A DNA stretch of 64,000 nt from Hydractinia symbiolongicarpus (GCF_029227915.1 NC_079883.1:4960001-5024000); one strand, 5' to 3'. Numbered from the stretch's first letter, positions 44,363 through 58,000 are shown. Program-made: numbers and translations. Notes: generated by a model not told the origin, from the letters alone.

Positions 44363-45680
44363 TAACTCCTGAAGACGTCGAATCGGGCCGTGTGTGGATG
44401 GAAGGAATGCAACGATGGAAAGAAGAGTATCTTGAGTTCAAGGTTTCATTTTTTTTTGCGTATTTGTTTTATTAAAAAGCACTTTTAGATGCCAAAATGG
44501 TAGACAACAAAATCATTGATTAGGTGAATTTATATCACCAGTCTGGGAGACAGAGAAAGAAAGAAGGGTTGGTATTTATAGCATTGAAGATGTTATCCAG
44601 ATGAAAAGATTAATTTGGTTGAGATGCTTAAAAAACATGGAGGCAGCTAATGAGACAAGAAAGTGTAGAGGCTGGGTAGTTCCTGGTGCAAAGTCCAGTA
44701 GCCGACTGGGAAAGACTTGTTACAAATGAATTTGAGTGTAGAAATAACATAAATAATGATGGTAATGTTGATGTTATGGTGATAATATTGATGATGGTGA
44801 TGATATTACCCCAAAGAAACAAAAACAATTTTTCCACATTGACGGGTGAATTTTACCAGCAAAATAAGATATCTCTTAAACTGTAATTTCTGTCTGAATT
44901 AGATTTTTTTATATGCCTCACAACTAGTATGTGCTAGTATTGTATTTCAAGCGTGGGTTGTGTGAACAGCAGTTTAAATCAGTTGTAGGTTTTGAGAAAT
45001 TACATTTTCTTTCCTTTAAAACTTTTTTATCAGTTAGTATTTAATTTTTATAGGGTATATTACTTGAGAAAATTTCATCACTCTTTGGAAAGAGATAATA
45101 CTGGTAATTTCTGCTTGTTACTGATTTTTTTAACTGTAAAATGTTAATGTGTAATCTGATTGATGTGTAATTGATTTCTGGTGGGTGGAGGGTGTGGTGT
45201 AAGCATACTATCTTATCAATGTGTCGATTTTTTTGTTTGCTTGCTTCTATGTGGACACAACTAGAATTTATGAAGTGCTTTTTTCAGGTAGAACGTTTCT
45301 CTTTATATAGAATTGTGTTAGGGTGTTGCATAATGTTCAGAAAATTTGTAAACCGTAACAAACTAGTCACTCTTAGCATAAATTTTTTTGCGATGTGTGG
45401 GTGTGTGTCTCCTGATTATGCCTACATTAGGCAGAGTGAGAGTTTAAAAAAAATTCTTACAAAATGTGTCATAGCATGAGGGGAGGAGTAAGGAGGTGTT
45501 TTAAAAAGCATCCCAATGTTGTTTTTTATGAAAATTGTTTCATTTTTTTTATTTTGGTTAAAAAAATATGCTACCAAATATTGAATGGTATAGGAAAATC
45601 AAATTAAACATTTTTTGTTATCACTAAAATAAAGTTTTATTTTATAGGTTCAAAATGAGTACGCATGGAAGTTATTTTGA
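44363..45680 (+). CDS. Last two exons of an unidentified gene
   Basis: Exon 44363-44442 (80 bp) follows tttctttattag and ends before GTTTCA; it reads TPEDVESGRVWMEGMQRWKE and on for 26 residues, highly charged and helical. Exon 45648-45680 follows tttataggt-type acceptor sequence, starts in the same phase and gives ten residues ending WKLF before a TGA. Composition and phase make this a believable gene end. The first exon needs one base from an earlier exon that I could not find. It could encode a short helical protein; I do not recognise the family. Confidence 0.5.
44571..44735 (+). pseudogene. Possible LINE C-terminal relic within an intron
   Basis: A frame starting near 44601 reads MKRLIWLRCLKNMEAANETR and on through GWVVPGAKSSSRLGKT before a stop. 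The order of an Arg-Leu-x-Trp segment, a Met-Glu segment and a basic Gly/Ser/Arg-rich end resembles the C-terminal tail of some LINE ORF2 proteins. It is short and diverged, so this is tentative. Confidence 0.35.
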
Positions 45681-45689
45681 GTAGCCAGG

Positions 45690-46625
45690 TAAATTTGTTT
45701 TCGTTATTTAATGTGGAGTTTATAAAAATGGAAAATGGGAGGGGTAAATTATGCATCATTGTTTTATTTTTTAGAGTATCTACAAAATTTATTAATTTAC
45801 AAAATTTATTTAGCAACATTGGTAACGATGGCAGTGGTTGATCACTATGCGATAAATATTTCATGACAAAGAAGGTTGTTTGGAAATGTATTTATAAGAA
45901 TTTCGCATATGTCCAATGGAGTTGAAAAAATGTTTGTAATCTGTTTGGAATTTTATAAAGTAATATTGCTGGCAAAGTTTACATTATGTCTTGTGTGTAT
46001 TTGTCTGTTGGAACTTTTTTGCAATTTTGTCATTAACGTAGTGGAGAATTTCACCAACTGACTATCTGCTTTATGTTATTTAAGTAATGTTTACATATGC
46101 ATTTCAAGTCGCTTTGTTTAAAGGCTTTGTTTGTTTGACTATACTCCGTTGAAGCAAAATTAACTTAGGTCCGGATTTGACTTCAGTCTTTTCTTAACGG
46201 AAATAAAATTTCACTAATAATGTAAAAACCTCATGTAAGCAGACAAAACTCTGAGGAAGTAAGTGTAGTTAAATGGTTGATTTAACATTGGGTTCGGCTC
46301 AAAATTTTTCCTCACTTTGGCAAAGTAAAACCTTATTAGCAGTAATTCACATGAGTTTAAAATTTGTTTTATGTTAGATGTAATAGCATTTTATAGAATA
46401 CATTGTAATAAAAAAATGAGATTATATGAAGGATAATAGATAAAAGTGATTTATAATTTTTTTTATATACTGCAGGCAAATAATTTTGGACTGACAATAT
46501 CAATCCTTTTATTGGGCCACCAAATTGTTAGGAATATTATTTTTTATCATTAGATTAGATATACACATTAAAGGTGTACACCATATTTCTACAAAGCATT
46601 TTCAATTGTTTGCAATGTTGGAATT
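45690..46625. other. Intergenic region upstream of codanin-1
   Basis: No coding exon seen. The promoter of codanin-1 presumably lies in this AT-rich stretch. No motif can be singled out. Confidence 0.4.
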
Positions 46626-46630
46626 TCAAG

Positions 46631-49600
46631 ATGGCTGAACAGCTGTTGTCTCAGTTGCTTAATGGTGAAATTAATCATGATGTAATTTTGGATGCAATAA
46701 CAAGAAACATCTCAATTTCTGTAAGAATGTTCAGCTTTTACTAAAATCAAAGAAGAATTAATTTAATTTTGGGTTTTTTTTTTCTAAAGTCAAATCAAGA
46801 TTAAAGCGTATCTATCTTTTATTACTTAGAAACTTTTAAAGCCTTTTAAAAAGAGTTTTGCAAAAAGTTAAGTAAAATCACATAAAAGGCGCATATTCAA
46901 TGAATATCGGGCTCTTTGAGAAACGTTTATAAAACTTCTTGTGTTAATTTTTTACACTTAAACTTACACTTACAGTCATGTCTTTTGTCATTCTTCTTAA
47001 TGTTTTTATTTATATCAATATATGTCCACCATGTTGGATTTTTTTAAACGAGACATGACATGTGTTTAGTGTGCCAAGTGACACTATGATTAGGACAATT
47101 TTCATTTCTTCTATGGTGCTAAATTCAGGAGTTTTTAAACTGTATTTATTTCCAATGTTTATTTTTAGTCTCGGAAGACATGTGTTGCACTTTCTGACTT
47201 CATTCCACACTTTCTGTCGTATATTCGGGAACAATTAACCCCTGCAGTAGATCCTCGATCATTATACTATTCACCTCGTCAAATTAAAGAACGGAAAGAC
47301 AGAATACAAAAGAAGAAAGAAACAAATAATAAGAAAACTGCAAGGATTAGTCTAAAATATGCCAGCTCTCCATCGCAGAAATGTTTACCAGATGCTACAA
47401 ACAACGATATAAATGGCATTTCACCCATAAAAACAACTAAGGTGGTTAAAACAACACGTATTACATCACCTGCTATAATTTCGACTCCAAAATTTGAATT
47501 GAGTAGTTTCGAAGACTTTCCTTCAATGACAGGGACACCTCCTTCAAAGAAGTAGGTGCTTTCTCACCTCTAGTGAATTCCAGATATTTTTATTTTCAGA
47601 TATATATTGCTTTTCACTGCTATCGTATTTAGAATGTTATGGCAGAAATTTGTCTGTGATTCTACAAAGTTCACAGAGTAAGCCTTTAGGGAAGAACATA
47701 TTTCTTTAGCAAATCTTTAACGTCACTTATGTGAGAAATTATAAATTGCTTCAGACAATAAATTTTCCACAAGTTCTAAATTGGTTGTAAAAAATACCAA
47801 TTAACCCAATTACTTAAAAGCAATTTTTGTCTCTCTGGCGAGAGAAGATTGTTTCATTATTGTATTTGTAAAGAAACAGAAAAATTTTTAGGGAACAGGG
47901 GATATATCAGTTACAAACACTGAGGGGATGGTATAAAAAGTTAGGGTTTTTTGTGTGAAATGATTTGCTCAATTTTATCATATTTTAGTCCTCGCAGAAT
48001 TACTGCTACTCCTGTTAGTGTGGGCGATGCATCTCTACATGTTAGTAAAAACGAAATTTCTGATAATGTATTTCTGTTAGAGGAATCCAGTTTTGAAGCA
48101 CAAAATGCTGATTGTACCTTGAATCAGCTATTTTTTGACGATAAAAGATTTACAAAGAAGCAGATAAACGATTTAAATGTTTCAGCTTCGTACGAACGTA
48201 AAATAAATGGATTTGATAACAGTTTAACGAATGATGTTATGTCAAATATAAAAACTCCTACAAAACGTCATGAAGAAATGGAGGTGAAAGATCGAGTACT
48301 TCTTAACATCCTTGTTGATATATATTCGTGCATTTGTTTACACAATCATATTTCAAATCATACGCTGGAACTATATTTTTTATTCACAACCTTAACTTGT
48401 CCCAGTGATCGGCAGTATAAAGATCAAGCTTCGCCATTTTTAAATGTGGAATGTTGTATTTATTTTGCCGCCAAATGTTTAGAAAATTTTTTTCACATGT
48501 TAGTCTTACTTGATATTAAATCAATGCAGCTGTTACATGATAACATAAGGCTGAGGAAATATGTAAACAGTTTGTGTTTTGAGCAATTGCACCATGCCAT
48601 AACAGATGACTTGAACATTAGCAAGAAAGAATCTTTGGTAGTAAAATCGCCAATGACTGGAATCCCTTTCCAAGTTGAATCTGATAATCGTAAAAGCTTT
48701 CTTTCAGATCGACATTTTTATTCGTTTTCAAAGAAACGAGATGCGTTTTATGCGTTAGTTCGAGAATGGCAGGAAAAGAATTTAGACTCTGATTGGAACG
48801 TGAAAAGCTTTATGTTGTTAAAAGTACCTGAATTAATGAAGTGTAACGACGAAATTTATAATCACTATCCTTTTGCTCGATTATTTGTTGCCCAGTTACT
48901 TGAAATGTGCCGAAATAGTGTGGGTAGTCAAGGAGGTGAACCAAACACGTCTGATAGTGTTTTGGTGGAGCTCAAAAAATGCAATCCAACGAAATTTCAA
49001 AGTTTGCATGAACGATTGACCAGACCATCAGCGAGTCATGATTTGTGTCCCAAGCCAAGTTTTTCAAAGGTGGAGGAGTTTTTTAAAGAGTTTATCTCCA
49101 TCGCAGATGGTTATTGTTTTAGCAGATTTCTTCTGCATGTTTTGTTGTCATATATTACTGATATAAATTCAAACTCATTTGGTCTGGACGGTCAAATTAA
49201 CAACAAATTGAATAAGTCGGATTTTGCTGAAAGTCTATGGCAAGATATTAAGTTAGCCATAGCAGAGTTGAGGCTGTTGTCAAAATTTCTAAGTTATGTT
49301 GTGTTTCTACCATACAACTCGGCAAGAAACGAGGAAGCCCTGTTGAAAAGCCGTCATCTTGTTTCTGAACCACTGGATATATATGCACATTTGCGCGCGT
49401 CATTTGTTAAAAAGAGATTACTCATCACGGTACCGTGGGTTGTTGACTTTTTTAGCATGGCTGATACTCAAGCCTTTGAACTCTATGAATATAAGAGATC
49501 GCTAAACTTTCTTGTGTTTTTACTTAAAGAACTCAAAATCGCTCGAGATGGCTTTTCTTTGCTGGAGTTTTCACTGATCCTACACATTGGTTGGTTGCTT

Positions 49601-52600
49601 GAACTTCCGCACATTCAAAACATGAACTTCTTCTTAGAGAGTGAGACTATTGAAACGAAAGAAATTGGAATTGATGACATCGTTAGCGTAGATAAACAGT
49701 TTTTATACACTCTATGCCCATACCTCAGTGACATTAAAAAACCCTTGCTGGAATTTTCTAAAGGCACTGGAGCAAGTCCGTCTGGTATGTATAATACACG
49801 TTGTTAAGATTAAATTATATCTACTAACTCGTTACAAAAATCGTTGAAAAGGTTTTGCAGTTAAATTAGTAAGATTTGTTTGCGATCTTATTCTTTGTAT
49901 CCATTTTGTTTAGGTTCATTCCGTAAAATAACACCAGTAAGGGCAAGTGACGCATTTTCAGTTGACGTGAAAAGCAATTTGAAGGTTAGTTTGTCCAGGG
50001 ATACCAAGACATTTGATCAACAATGTCATTGCTCTTGCTACATTCGTGTTTTTTTATTTCCAGATTCAGCTGCTGGATAATTTTATGAAATATCTTCCGA
50101 CTCATGTAAAGGATTGCATGAAATTTGTGACAGAAAGGTAATGTTATTGTATGGTACTTCTTTAATTGCAGTCATAGCTCATAGCGTTTGTTTTTCTTTT
50201 CTATCCATGGTTTCACTGCAAACTTTAGATAAAGTGTCATGAGGATATTTTTAGACATTTCATGAATATCAAGCATCATATTTCTTCTGGTGTGATAACG
50301 TCACAATTTGGAAGTGTTATCGAGAAAGTTAAAGAAGGCTTCAAGTAAGTTTTTGGTTCTAATAATATGCTTGTTTATGTCGAAAGGTTTTTAATACCTT
50401 ACTGTGTTACCTATTAAAGGTTCTCTCTTTCAAACGCCTTCCTTACACGTTCTTGAAAGGGATTCTATATCTATGGCCGTTTTAAGTATGTTATCAGCTA
50501 AGTTAGATTAATTATTTGCCAGATTATTCTTTGCAAAATTTCCGTAGTATTAAACATAAATCTCCGCGGTAAACCTACGAAAAAATCTAATACTTCGTAA
50601 TAATTTTTACGCTAGCTTCTGCGTTAAAAAGTTTGTTTTCGGGCAATAGCTTTTTAAGGGTTTTACGCGCGAAAATATGTTTATATTGCTTTCGCGCGAA
50701 ATATAGCGTGTATTAAATCCTGGTATTCGAATGTGTATATGGCTGATGTTCGAGTATATGTATCATTCATTTATGTTGTTTTAGAACATGTGAAGATGAG
50801 GATGAAGTAACACCTGAAAAATTAAAAGTAGGCTAGTTATAATTTATAAACATTTCATCCAACTTTTCCAAATGATTTTAAGTGGTTTACACTAGTCGTT
50901 AGCCCGTGGAAAAATTTATACCGCATCACGTGCGTCTTGCTACTTGCGCAGCTAAGCCGCTATTTCAAACAGACAGACAGACGTATACGGGTGTTATAAT
51001 ATAGACTAGTCGTTGCCCGTGGAAAAATCCACGGGATAGCCCGTCCTTTATATTAATCCGCTGCAACAAAGTGGATAAAATTATATCGCATTTGATATTC
51101 GTGTTTCCGTAACATCATTTTCTAACTCAGCGGGGGGTCCGCGCAGAGACGGACGGAATACGGCTATTATTAAAGAGAAGTCGTTAGCCAGTGGAAAAAT
51201 ACACGGGCCCGTCCTTTATATATCACATTTCGTGTTTCCATTACGAATCGCGGTAACCCTTTTGAACAGACAAAATACGGCTATTATTAAAGAGATTTCA
51301 TCAAACTTTTGCAAATGATTTTAAGTGGTATTTCCCAAACCCCCCAAAATGGCCAATTTAAGCATTTGACCATTTTTTATATCCCAATTATTTGTAGATA
51401 TAAAAATAATTCTTGAAGTGTTCTTATTTCACTTTTCCATGTGCTTTCGAATTAACCAAACCGCTTCAAAATAAAACCAATTTAAATTTCTAATTTTTCA
51501 GAGGTCCATAAAAAGTTGCTCGAAGGGCATAGACGTAATATTTTATGTTATTTTACATAAACTTTCTCTTTTAACAGTACAAAATAAACTATGCGTTGGT
51601 TAATGCCACCTCTGCCAACGAAAGTAAAAGTCAATTAAAATTAATATTTCTTGTCTTTTTAGTCTCTTAACCACACTGTTTACATCAAATGCACAGAACA
51701 AGGTCGAAAAGAAGTCGAAACTGAAAGTCAAATATACCTTCAAAGGTAAATCACTAAAGCTTTTGATGGATGAGTTGCTAACCTCATATGTATCTAAAGT
51801 ATTGTTCCGATTTTATTTTATTTCATTCTTTCTATCATATTTTTTTAGTTATCTCGACGAGAAAGTAATTGCAAGTCTGGAAACGTTGCTACCAGAATCT
51901 ACAAATTCAAAGGTATTTCACGGGTACTTAATTTCGCGAATTTGGGTAAAATCGCAAAACTTAGTAGAGAAAATTAGTCACTTTTTGCTACAACATGCTA
52001 ACTTTTTTACCATATTACCACAAATATTAATGCAAACTAAAGAATTATATTTTCTGGGTGCATCTTTTCTAATTCAATTTTTTCACGTCAGCGAAATATG
52101 TTGTATGTTATTTGCCTGTCTGTTTTCTTAACATGTCGGCATTCGAGTCGACAATTGCCGTGTGCGGGTGGTTATTAGAAGTGTGTTTTCAACCTGGATT
52201 TTGTTTTACAGTGTATATCTTTGTTTAGATCTTAGAAGTTTCGTCCAAAGTTGTGAAGCACAACATTCGATTAAAAGTTCAAGAATGGATGACAGCCAAC
52301 AGTAAGATTTTATCTCCTTGTGCTTTCTTCATTCCTTCCCTTTATTCTCAATCAGCGCGATAGTTTATTGACAGATCACGCTGATTTAATTGTTATTGAA
52401 TAATTTTATTTAGCAGAGAGCGATAATAAATAAATTTGGCGGGAATTTAATCTAGTAGAAGCGCAAATTAAGAAATTGGGCGTAAATTTATACCTCAATT
52501 TTATACCTTTCGCCGAATTATATTTATAGTTTGGGTAAATTTCCCTTTTCTCCATTGTGAACGTATTTCTTTCCCAGCGTATTGTAACATTCCATTTTTT

Positions 52601-52700
52601 TTCTCTAGAAGAGTTGTATATAGGTGGAATAGAAGCTGCTTATAACCGTTTCGTTATGAATATTATAAAAACTTCAAAGAAAGAGAAATCAGTTATATAA
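46631..52700 (+). CDS. CDAN1: Codanin-1 (CDAN1), short C-terminus
   Basis: Eleven exons join in phase: 46631-46720, 47169-47551, 47989-49784, 49914-49984, 50064-50137, 50255-50344, 50785-50827, 51663-51745, 51849-51912, 52229-52301 and 52609-52700. The large third exon has the codanin signature: VESDNRKSFLSDRHFYSF, KKRDAFYALVREWQEK, PWVVDFFSMAD and DKQFLYTLCPYLSDIKK, then SFRKITPVRAS across the next splice. Across the exon 2/3 junction lies PRRITATP, matching the B-domain-like motif by which codanin-1 binds the histone chaperone ASF1. In animals codanin-1 holds ASF1 in the cytoplasm with its partner CDIN1 and is needed for normal erythroid chromatin in vertebrates. The protein is about 935 residues and ends shortly after the segment LYIGGIEAAYNRFVMNIIKT, so it lacks roughly the last quarter of the vertebrate protein. 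A Helitron array occupies intron 7. Confidence 0.9.
50851..51331. repeat. 37-bp direct repeat flanking the Helitron array
   Basis: tttcatccaacttttccaaa and its continuation to agtggttt (50851-50887) recur as a close copy at 51295-51331 with about three differences. The copies sit just outside the two ends of the Helitron array. Helitrons make no target duplication, so this needs another explanation (see findings). Confidence 0.8.
50892..51295 (-). mobile_element. Array of three Helitron-like units in CDAN1 intron 7
   Basis: On the minus strand each unit starts TCT.. (units at 51295-51179, 51178-51006 and 51005-50892) and ends with a GTGGA..TCCAC-type hairpin and CTAG or a worn version of it. 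Two of the three show the hairpin well (cccgtggaaaaatccacggg at 51017-51036). The outer bases are A on the left (50891) and T on the right (51296), the AT target of Helitrons. The units are 114-173 bp, much shorter than the copy at 15875-16597, with which they share both ends and the agacagacagac-type segment. Non-coding. Confidence 0.7.
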
Positions 52701-54713
52701 TATGTAATTAGAGAATTTATTTATACTATATTAACTAATTTTAATTCGAATTATTACCGAATATAATATTACATTTGTTTTTATCTACGGAAATCGTTTG
52801 GAAGGCTGGCATTTTTCACCACAAGTGAGAATTCCGATAGGATTAAGAACCTATTTGCTTTGGAGGCGTAAAAAATTAACGCTACAATGCCCGTAAAATT
52901 TTTGCAAAAGGATGTTTTTCAGCTCTTTCTGGAAATGGCCTACAGCAACACTTGGCCAGTAGTTTGACAGGCCGACCAACCAACTTAAAAAAATACGCTA
53001 GTTGCACTTACCATTACAGAACAATCTGATCCACGACCTGGAAAGGTGCGGAAAATCCAGGAATCCGGGCGTGCTGACGATAGCAAAAATTGATACTCTG
53101 AGATTTTAGATCTGACCAAAGTTCTGCCTTTTTAATAAAGAAAAGTCAGCAAAAAAAGTCAACAAAATTAGGCATAATGTAGTCACATTTTGCCGATTAA
53201 TTTCCGCATCGAAAATGACCACAAAAGTTTGAATTTTTAAGCTTCTTTTCTTTTAATAAACTTAAACAAGTCGACAATGAAAAAAAAATCTGTTAATTTC
53301 TATAATTAGTTGTTCTTCTCTTTCATTTGAACATTTTCTCTGTCTTGGTACTCAATTTCTGCTTCATTCTTTTCTCGACTCTCTTTTTTTTGCTAAGCTT
53401 AATGAAACCGTAAATATTAACTTTTATAGGGTCTGGTAAGACAAGGGAGGGGGGGGGGATAGAAGTAGACGATGACGTAATTTTGCGACGGGGTCAACCA
53501 AATGATTACGACTGTACACCCTGGGGTACACACTTTTATATAAAGCCTACTAACTGCAGAAAGAAATTTAAGAAACGATGACTTTATAACATATTCACTA
53601 AACTCGCGATAAAAGAATAACAACGACGATCAAATGCGCTGCGAGTTTGTTATCTCTTTCTTCCTCTTTCTTCAACCTTCCATGTATAGCATATATAGTT
53701 TGCGGACTTTGGAAGCGGGTACTTCGTTGTTCATACGTATACCTGCACTGATTTCTGTTTGTTAGTTTTGCTCATTTCTCTTACTTGGCTTTGCTGATTC
53801 TTTCAAGAAGGTATGGTCCGAGACATGCACAAAAATCGAGGCTTTACGTCATGAAAGACTTTCATCTTTTACAGGCTAGTGTTAATTTATTGCGTGTATT
53901 CATCAATCCAATACCATATATGTTTCTTAACAAATTCGTCAGGACGTTCGATAAGCAGTTGTGCATGATTGTTTATATCGTCTATTTGTGGGGAGGTATA
54001 AACACGGATAGTAGTCGGTGATTTGCTAAAAATATAAACACAATAAATATAACCTTGGAGACGCTATAACCTTCTTAACGAGTGGGCTTCAAAGACTTTA
54101 TGATCCGAGAACTACTGTACAAAATATGCTGACAAATAATTTGGGTACATACAGCGCAAGTTGGAACAAGTAAAAAACAACCAAAGTTGGTATTTTTTGA
54201 ACGCCTTAAAACTGAATATATCGTTTCCCTCACTTACTAACATAAAAAACTGATCAAAGAACCTGAGTAAAAAATAGGAGTACACAGAGAGCGGTATTCA
54301 GAATACCTTTATAGCGCTTTTTTTCGCGGTTGTTTACTTTAGCGATTTGCAAGGATTTTGACCAAATTTGCAAAATATTCTTAAAAATTTATTACACGCG
54401 AAGAAAGAAAAAAAAAAGCGTCATATCAAAGCAAAAGATCAGTACGTGTGTATTTTATAAATGTTTTAATGAGAAAAAGAATTTCTTTCGGAAATAATTT
54501 TTCTCCGTCAATCACGAAAAGCAATATTTTCCGACTCATCAAGGTAGCAACAGGTTTTACCTTGCACAACAGCCTGCACATGGTGACGTCACTGCAACTT
54601 TTACCCACAATCCTTTGTGTTGTGTAACAAACGATAACTTGGATATTTTATTTGAAGCACACCTCTCATATGTTGCATAATACTTCATAAGCTTGTCTTG
54701 ATGAAATTCAACC
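52701..54713. other. Intergenic DNA after codanin-1
   Basis: No gene supported. A G-rich run occurs at about 53446-53458 and several T/C-rich tracts at 53640-53780. Frames of 60-78 codons on either strand show no recognisable features. AATAAA at about 53130 is a possible but distant poly(A) signal for codanin-1. Confidence 0.45.
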
Positions 54714-55040
54714 ATGCCGGAGCAAAGTGGACAATATTCGCGAAAGGATAAATTCGTAAATAATTTTGACGTCATCGATAATGAAGGAGGCGAAGCTGTA
54801 GAAAATAAAACAGAAATCGATTGAATTTTAATCCAAGGTGTTTGCTTTAGACAAATTTTACCAAAACAATAAATTTATGTATGGCGACATATTTAAAAAA
54901 CAAATTTCTTTCACTCATGTGAATTTTAGTCAATAGAATACTATGATGGAACCGATACATACTATGCAAGAACAGACACAATGAAAAAATACACCGCTAA
55001 AGACTACAGACATTTCACTCCTGAGCACTTCCAGAACTAA
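54714..55040 (+). CDS. Small two-exon gene, 50-65 residues, unidentified
   Basis: Exon 1 starts at the ATG at 54714 (MPEQSGQYSRKDKF) and has two possible donors, GTAAAT at 54756 or GTAGAA at 54798, both leaving phase 0. Exon 2 follows gtgaattttag and runs 54930-55040: SIEYYDGTDTYYARTDTMKK and on to HFTPEHFQN and a TAA. The second exon has strong protein character, being rich in Tyr, Thr and charged residues. The product is 50 or 64 residues with no signal peptide or membrane segment. I do not recognise the family; without expression data it remains a prediction. Confidence 0.5.
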
Positions 55041-58000
55041 AAACACAATTTTATTTGAAGTACAAGAAAATATTCATTGGCGATTTCAACAGAGTCCGCC
55101 AAGTCAGAACAAACACACTGTTTTTGTCTAATGATACGGACAGTTCGGACGGTTTGGCATCCTAAGTTGAAAATCTATGCTTTCAAAAAATGATGTTTAA
55201 CAATCAGTTTCCAATAGCATCTTAAGATGAAAACATTGACAACGATACACGGGCTAATGTCACTTCACACATTGTTTCTCGAGCAGAAATATTTCGCAAA
55301 TAAATCCAAAAAAGTCGTGCTCTGTTCCATGAAAATATAAAGAATAAAAACAATGTTACCGTCATCACGCGACTGTTCGAAATTGTTAATTTTCATATAA
55401 ATTCTTCTCAACGTGTTGTTTTGATTTGTTTCATCTAAAAAAATATTATAGCAATTATAATATTTCCACATTTGCTTCAAATCGCTTTATTGGCTTTTGT
55501 AGGTGAACTTGTAACATTAGAGCTTACCTTGCAACAAATTGCTTTCATATAAAAGACCTTGAAAAGTTGTCTATGGATTTTGTTATTGTTCGAAAACATT
55601 TCTCACACGGTTCTCACAATTTTCGATTTAGAAGTTTTGATGATTATGTAATTAACTCGTAACAACATGTATATTTGATATAAATGAGGTGCTGTATTCA
55701 TCAAGGTCACATACCGTGATAGATACAGCAGACAATGATGTAAATGTATTCACCTATCTAGTTTGATATTTTAATCATATTTACATGATTAATAGTTATA
55801 ATGATTATCACTCACACCAGCAATTGTTTTCCACTTCAAGAAAATTTTCCGCGAAACGGAACAAGAACAGAAAATTTTCTGCTGTTAATTTCCATTTCAT
55901 ATTCAATACAGAAAGTAAACACACTGCGCGATACTAACAAAATAAAATAATCTGATTGGCTAACTAATTTTCTATCTGTTGTTTCCGCACAGAATGCTAA
56001 ATAAAGTTGAACTAGATTGTACCCTCTCCAGAACAGAACGAAAAGGAAAAATTTTCCACTCACGTGATGCAGACATTCGAAGTACGCACGCTCAGAAGTA
56101 TTTCTGTTTCTGTCCGTTTCGTTCCGCGGAAAATTTTCTTGAGGTCGAATACAGCCTTAACCTATGGTGTCCTAATTTCACATAATTAACTAACTTTCAA
56201 GATTTTCCCAAAAAATAAAATGTTTCGCCAACTTTTCGAACTCTTTCATATGAGCTTAACTTGCTTTTTCGCAAGAGGTAACAGTTAATATGAAAAATAC
56301 TAAAAAAACTTTTTTACCATACCTTTCCCAAAGAGGTAAAGAACATCTTTCTGTATCGTGTTTTCCCTATTCGATAAATATTTTTGACATCTCGTTTCAA
56401 CATCCTTTTTCAGTGTCGCCAGAATACGTTCCCTAAATCAACTATCTAAGAATTAAATTTTTTTATAAGAAAACACACATTCTCACTAAAGATTTTGAAA
56501 AGGAACACTAAACTAAGCATTTTTTAGGAACACCACGTTGAGGTTAACCTTGATTGTCCCGTTTAAAGAATTGATTTATATTTATATTTTTAAGATTATT
56601 GTTTAAATTCCTATCGAGGATTTTTATACTTTCACGATATCCCTGAAGTCACAAAAAGAATTTTGTCTATGTGTCCGCGAAAGCCGCGTCCCTTAACGGA
56701 AACACGAAATTTTTAAAATGCGCACCAATACCAAATGCCATATATTTTTTTTCTATAAATATAACTTATATTTTTAGTAACAATCCTGAACTTGAAATCT
56801 GAACGTCGGTTTGCAATAAAATTTGGTAGTTATAAAATGGTCTGACAAAATTTCATTACAAATTAAAATGCATATCTCAACTTAGGTCGTGAGCAAATAT
56901 GTAAGGACGAGGAACGAGTAAATGAGTGTCATCTCTCATATTGTTTCGAGTTCGCACGAGTTAAATACATTACCAGTACTCAATCAGTTGTTAAGTTAGT
57001 TTTTTATTGTTGCCACCTCTTCCAAATAAAAATAAAAATACACCAAGGGTGTCTTATGACTAAAACTTTGGGAATGATTTTTCTTGCAGAACGTTTTTTA
57101 AATAATCTTACTTTGGGAGGAGGGGCATGTGTCATTAAGATTTCTTACAATTCTAACCATGACAGAGTATTGCAAGCATAAAAGTTAGTAACCAGACAAG
57201 CTCTTGGAAAAGTGAGACACCTGGTTATAGTGGACACTTTTCCAAGGAACCGCAGGTGACCGCTATAGACAGGTTTGACTGAAACTCAAATTTTTTGCAT
57301 TCCGGTCGGTACATGGTACCATTCTGATGTAATTCACCTTAAAATTGGCACCTGATCACAAACAAACAATAACTTATACCTAGCCACCTCTTCATTTTGT
57401 GGTAATTGATCATAATATAAAGTTGGTTGATCATCTTCAACGTCATTTAAATGGATGTCCAACTTTTCTTTTTGACATGATAAATATTGTTCAACATTTC
57501 TCTATATAAAATAGCATGGGTTAATTTAAAACATGGGATACCCAGATTGGGGTAGCGTTAGGGGTAGTGGTTGAGTTAGCTAATTTTAATATTCGAAGCG
57601 TAAATTTTGTAAATATTCATTACAGATTCAATTTTACTCTCAGCACGCTTAAAATTCTGAATTGCGCACTCATTTCTTTAAAACCCATTTTCACTTTCAC
57701 CTTTTTCAATGCATAATACTGCCTTATTTAAATTATGCATATAATTTACAGACCAGATGTCTGAGCCACTGAACTGTTTCTTGCGAAACCAAGCCGCTGT
57801 GTGAAGTTGATCACTTTGTACGAAGATGGGTAATGCTGTACAGTGACATTCCTATAGGATGGTTGCCACATGTATGATACAACCAATTTTTCATAGCTAT
57901 AAAGATTTAACTGTACATAGTGTGGCGTAGTAAGATTTTATACATCTATAACTTCGTAATCATGTTGCTTCATCATTGTAAAGACAACTTTATAAAAGAA

